Source: Paracoccus solventivorans (GTDB lineage: Bacteria > Pseudomonadota > Alphaproteobacteria > Rhodobacterales > Rhodobacteraceae). From it: a stretch of 64,000 bases of DNA. A program made the position numbers and the translations under genes. The DNA lies in NCBI RefSeq assembly GCF_900142875.1, contig NZ_FRCK01000011.1:1-64000 (forward strand). The letters are read 5' to 3'. Shown here one piece after another: positions 63,383 to 64,000 of this stretch; the first letter of the stretch is position 1, and each line of letters starts with the position of its first letter. The notes beneath the pieces were generated by a model. It was not told the origin of the DNA. It worked only from the letters and a program-made list of their open reading frames with translations, and did no database searches.

Positions 63383-64000
63383 TCCGCTCATGCTCGACGT
63401 GCAGGACGTCAGCGTCGTGTATGGCAGCTACCAGGTGCTGTGGGACGTCTCGATGCAGGCCCATGCCGGGCAGGTGGTGGCGGTGCTGGGGCCGAACGGC
63501 TCGGGCAAGTCCACCATCCTCAAGGCGATCATGGGGCTGACCCCGGTGCGGTCCGGCCGGGTGATCTTCAACGGCGAGGACATCACCAACCGCCCCGCGC
63601 ACGAGATGATCGAGCGCGGCATGTCCATGGTGCTGGAACGCCGCCGCCTGTTCACCGGCATGACCGTCTATGAAAACGTCATGCTGGGCGCCTATCACAA
63701 AAGCGTCCAGAAACACGCGAAAGAGCGGCTGGAGTGGGTGGAAAGCCTGTTCCCGATCATCGCCGAGCGCCGCGACCAGATCGCCGGCAAGATGTCGGGG
63801 GGCGAACAGCAGATGGTCGCCATCGCCCGGGCGCTGATGTCGCGCCCCAGGCTGCTGCTGATGGACGAGCCCTATCTGGGCCTGACCCCGCGCATCGTGG
63901 GCCAGATCGCCGACATCATCCGCAAGGTGAATGCCGAGGGCATCGCCGTGGTCTTCAACGAACAGAACGTCAAGCTGTCCTTCGGCATCTCGAACTATGG
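63372..64000 (+). CDS. livF: Branched-chain-type ABC ATPase LivF, second system, cut by window edge
   Basis: The first 209 residues are visible. They have Walker A G-P-N-G-S-G-K-S-T, signature S-G-G-E-Q-Q-M, Walker B L-L-M-D-E-P-Y and the switch region (V-V-F-N-E-Q-N). The usual LivF Q-loop segment E-G-R-R-L-F is L-E-R-R-R-L-F here, and the switch His is Asn, as in many LivF proteins. The ATG at 63372 overlaps livG. The C-terminus is missing only because the window ends. Confidence 0.85.
   Translation, partial: MTTDPLMLDVQDVSVVYGSYQVLWDVSMQAHAGQVVAVLGPNGSGKSTILKAIMGLTPVRSGRVIFNGEDITNRPAHEMIERGMSMVLERRRLFTGMTVYENVMLGAYHKSVQKHAKERLEWVESLFPIIAERRDQIAGKMSGGEQQMVAIARALMSRPRLLLMDEPYLGLTPRIVGQIADIIRKVNAEGIAVVFNEQNVKLSFGISNY

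Overview
The window is very GC-rich DNA from an alphaproteobacterium. The best fit is the Rhodobacterales, Paracoccus or a close relative. The grounds are an IS5-type insertion sequence end whose transposase begins M-A-R-F-D-L-T, a direct-repeat LexA box (GAAC-N7-GAAC) in front of an imuA-imuB-dnaE2 cassette, NnrS proteins, and many ABC importers for organic nitrogen compounds. No rRNA, tRNA or CRISPR array was seen. The window holds metabolism and transport genes rather than housekeeping blocks.

Layout. 1-0.3 kb: IS end beside the remnant of a quaternary-amine-type binding protein. 0.3-4.7 kb (minus): nnrS-macA-macB. 5.0-11.7 kb (plus, divergent): a tightly packed unit of TonB receptor, FmdE-like protein, NMT1/SsuA-type ABC importer and a second NnrS. 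11.8-17.6 kb: cobalamin riboswitch, btuB-btuF-btuC-btuD and an uncharacterised co-transcribed gene. 17.8-23.4 kb: LexA-controlled mutasome imuA-imuB-dnaE2. 23.4-26.9 kb: Lrp regulator divergent from an AceE-like thiamine-diphosphate enzyme, and an NTF2-like protein.

27.0-41.1 kb: one long catabolic unit. It contains an isochorismatase-type amidase, two PuuE-type CE4 hydrolases, a LeuCD-like hydratase, a complete branched-chain-type ABC importer, an isocitrate-lyase-family lyase with a KRCGH motif, an FAD dehydrogenase/reductase and two Asp/Glu-racemase-family proteins. A convergent GntR/UTRA regulator closes it. The set reads as import, ring opening, half-amide hydrolysis, cis-trans isomerisation, hydration and C-C cleavage of a cyclic imide or ureide-like compound (inference).

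41.3-52.1 kb: an XRE regulator, a class IV aminotransferase, a HisD/HpsN-like dehydrogenase, an M81 metallopeptidase and a dipeptide-type ABC importer. Copies of an operator made of 10-bp-phased GCG repeats lie in front of the regulator and three target genes, so this looks like one local regulon. 52.1-54.9 kb: PaiB-like, GNAT, a cupin-NTF2 fusion and a GntR/FCD regulator, with a perfect palindrome in front of the fusion gene. 54.9-59.0 kb: translationally coupled kinase, phospho-lyase-type aminotransferase and gamma-glutamyltransferase. 59.0-64.0 kb: IclR regulator divergent from an M20 amidohydrolase and the start of a second branched-chain-type importer, cut by the window edge.

Three separate importer operons carry a strong GC hairpin directly after the binding-protein gene.
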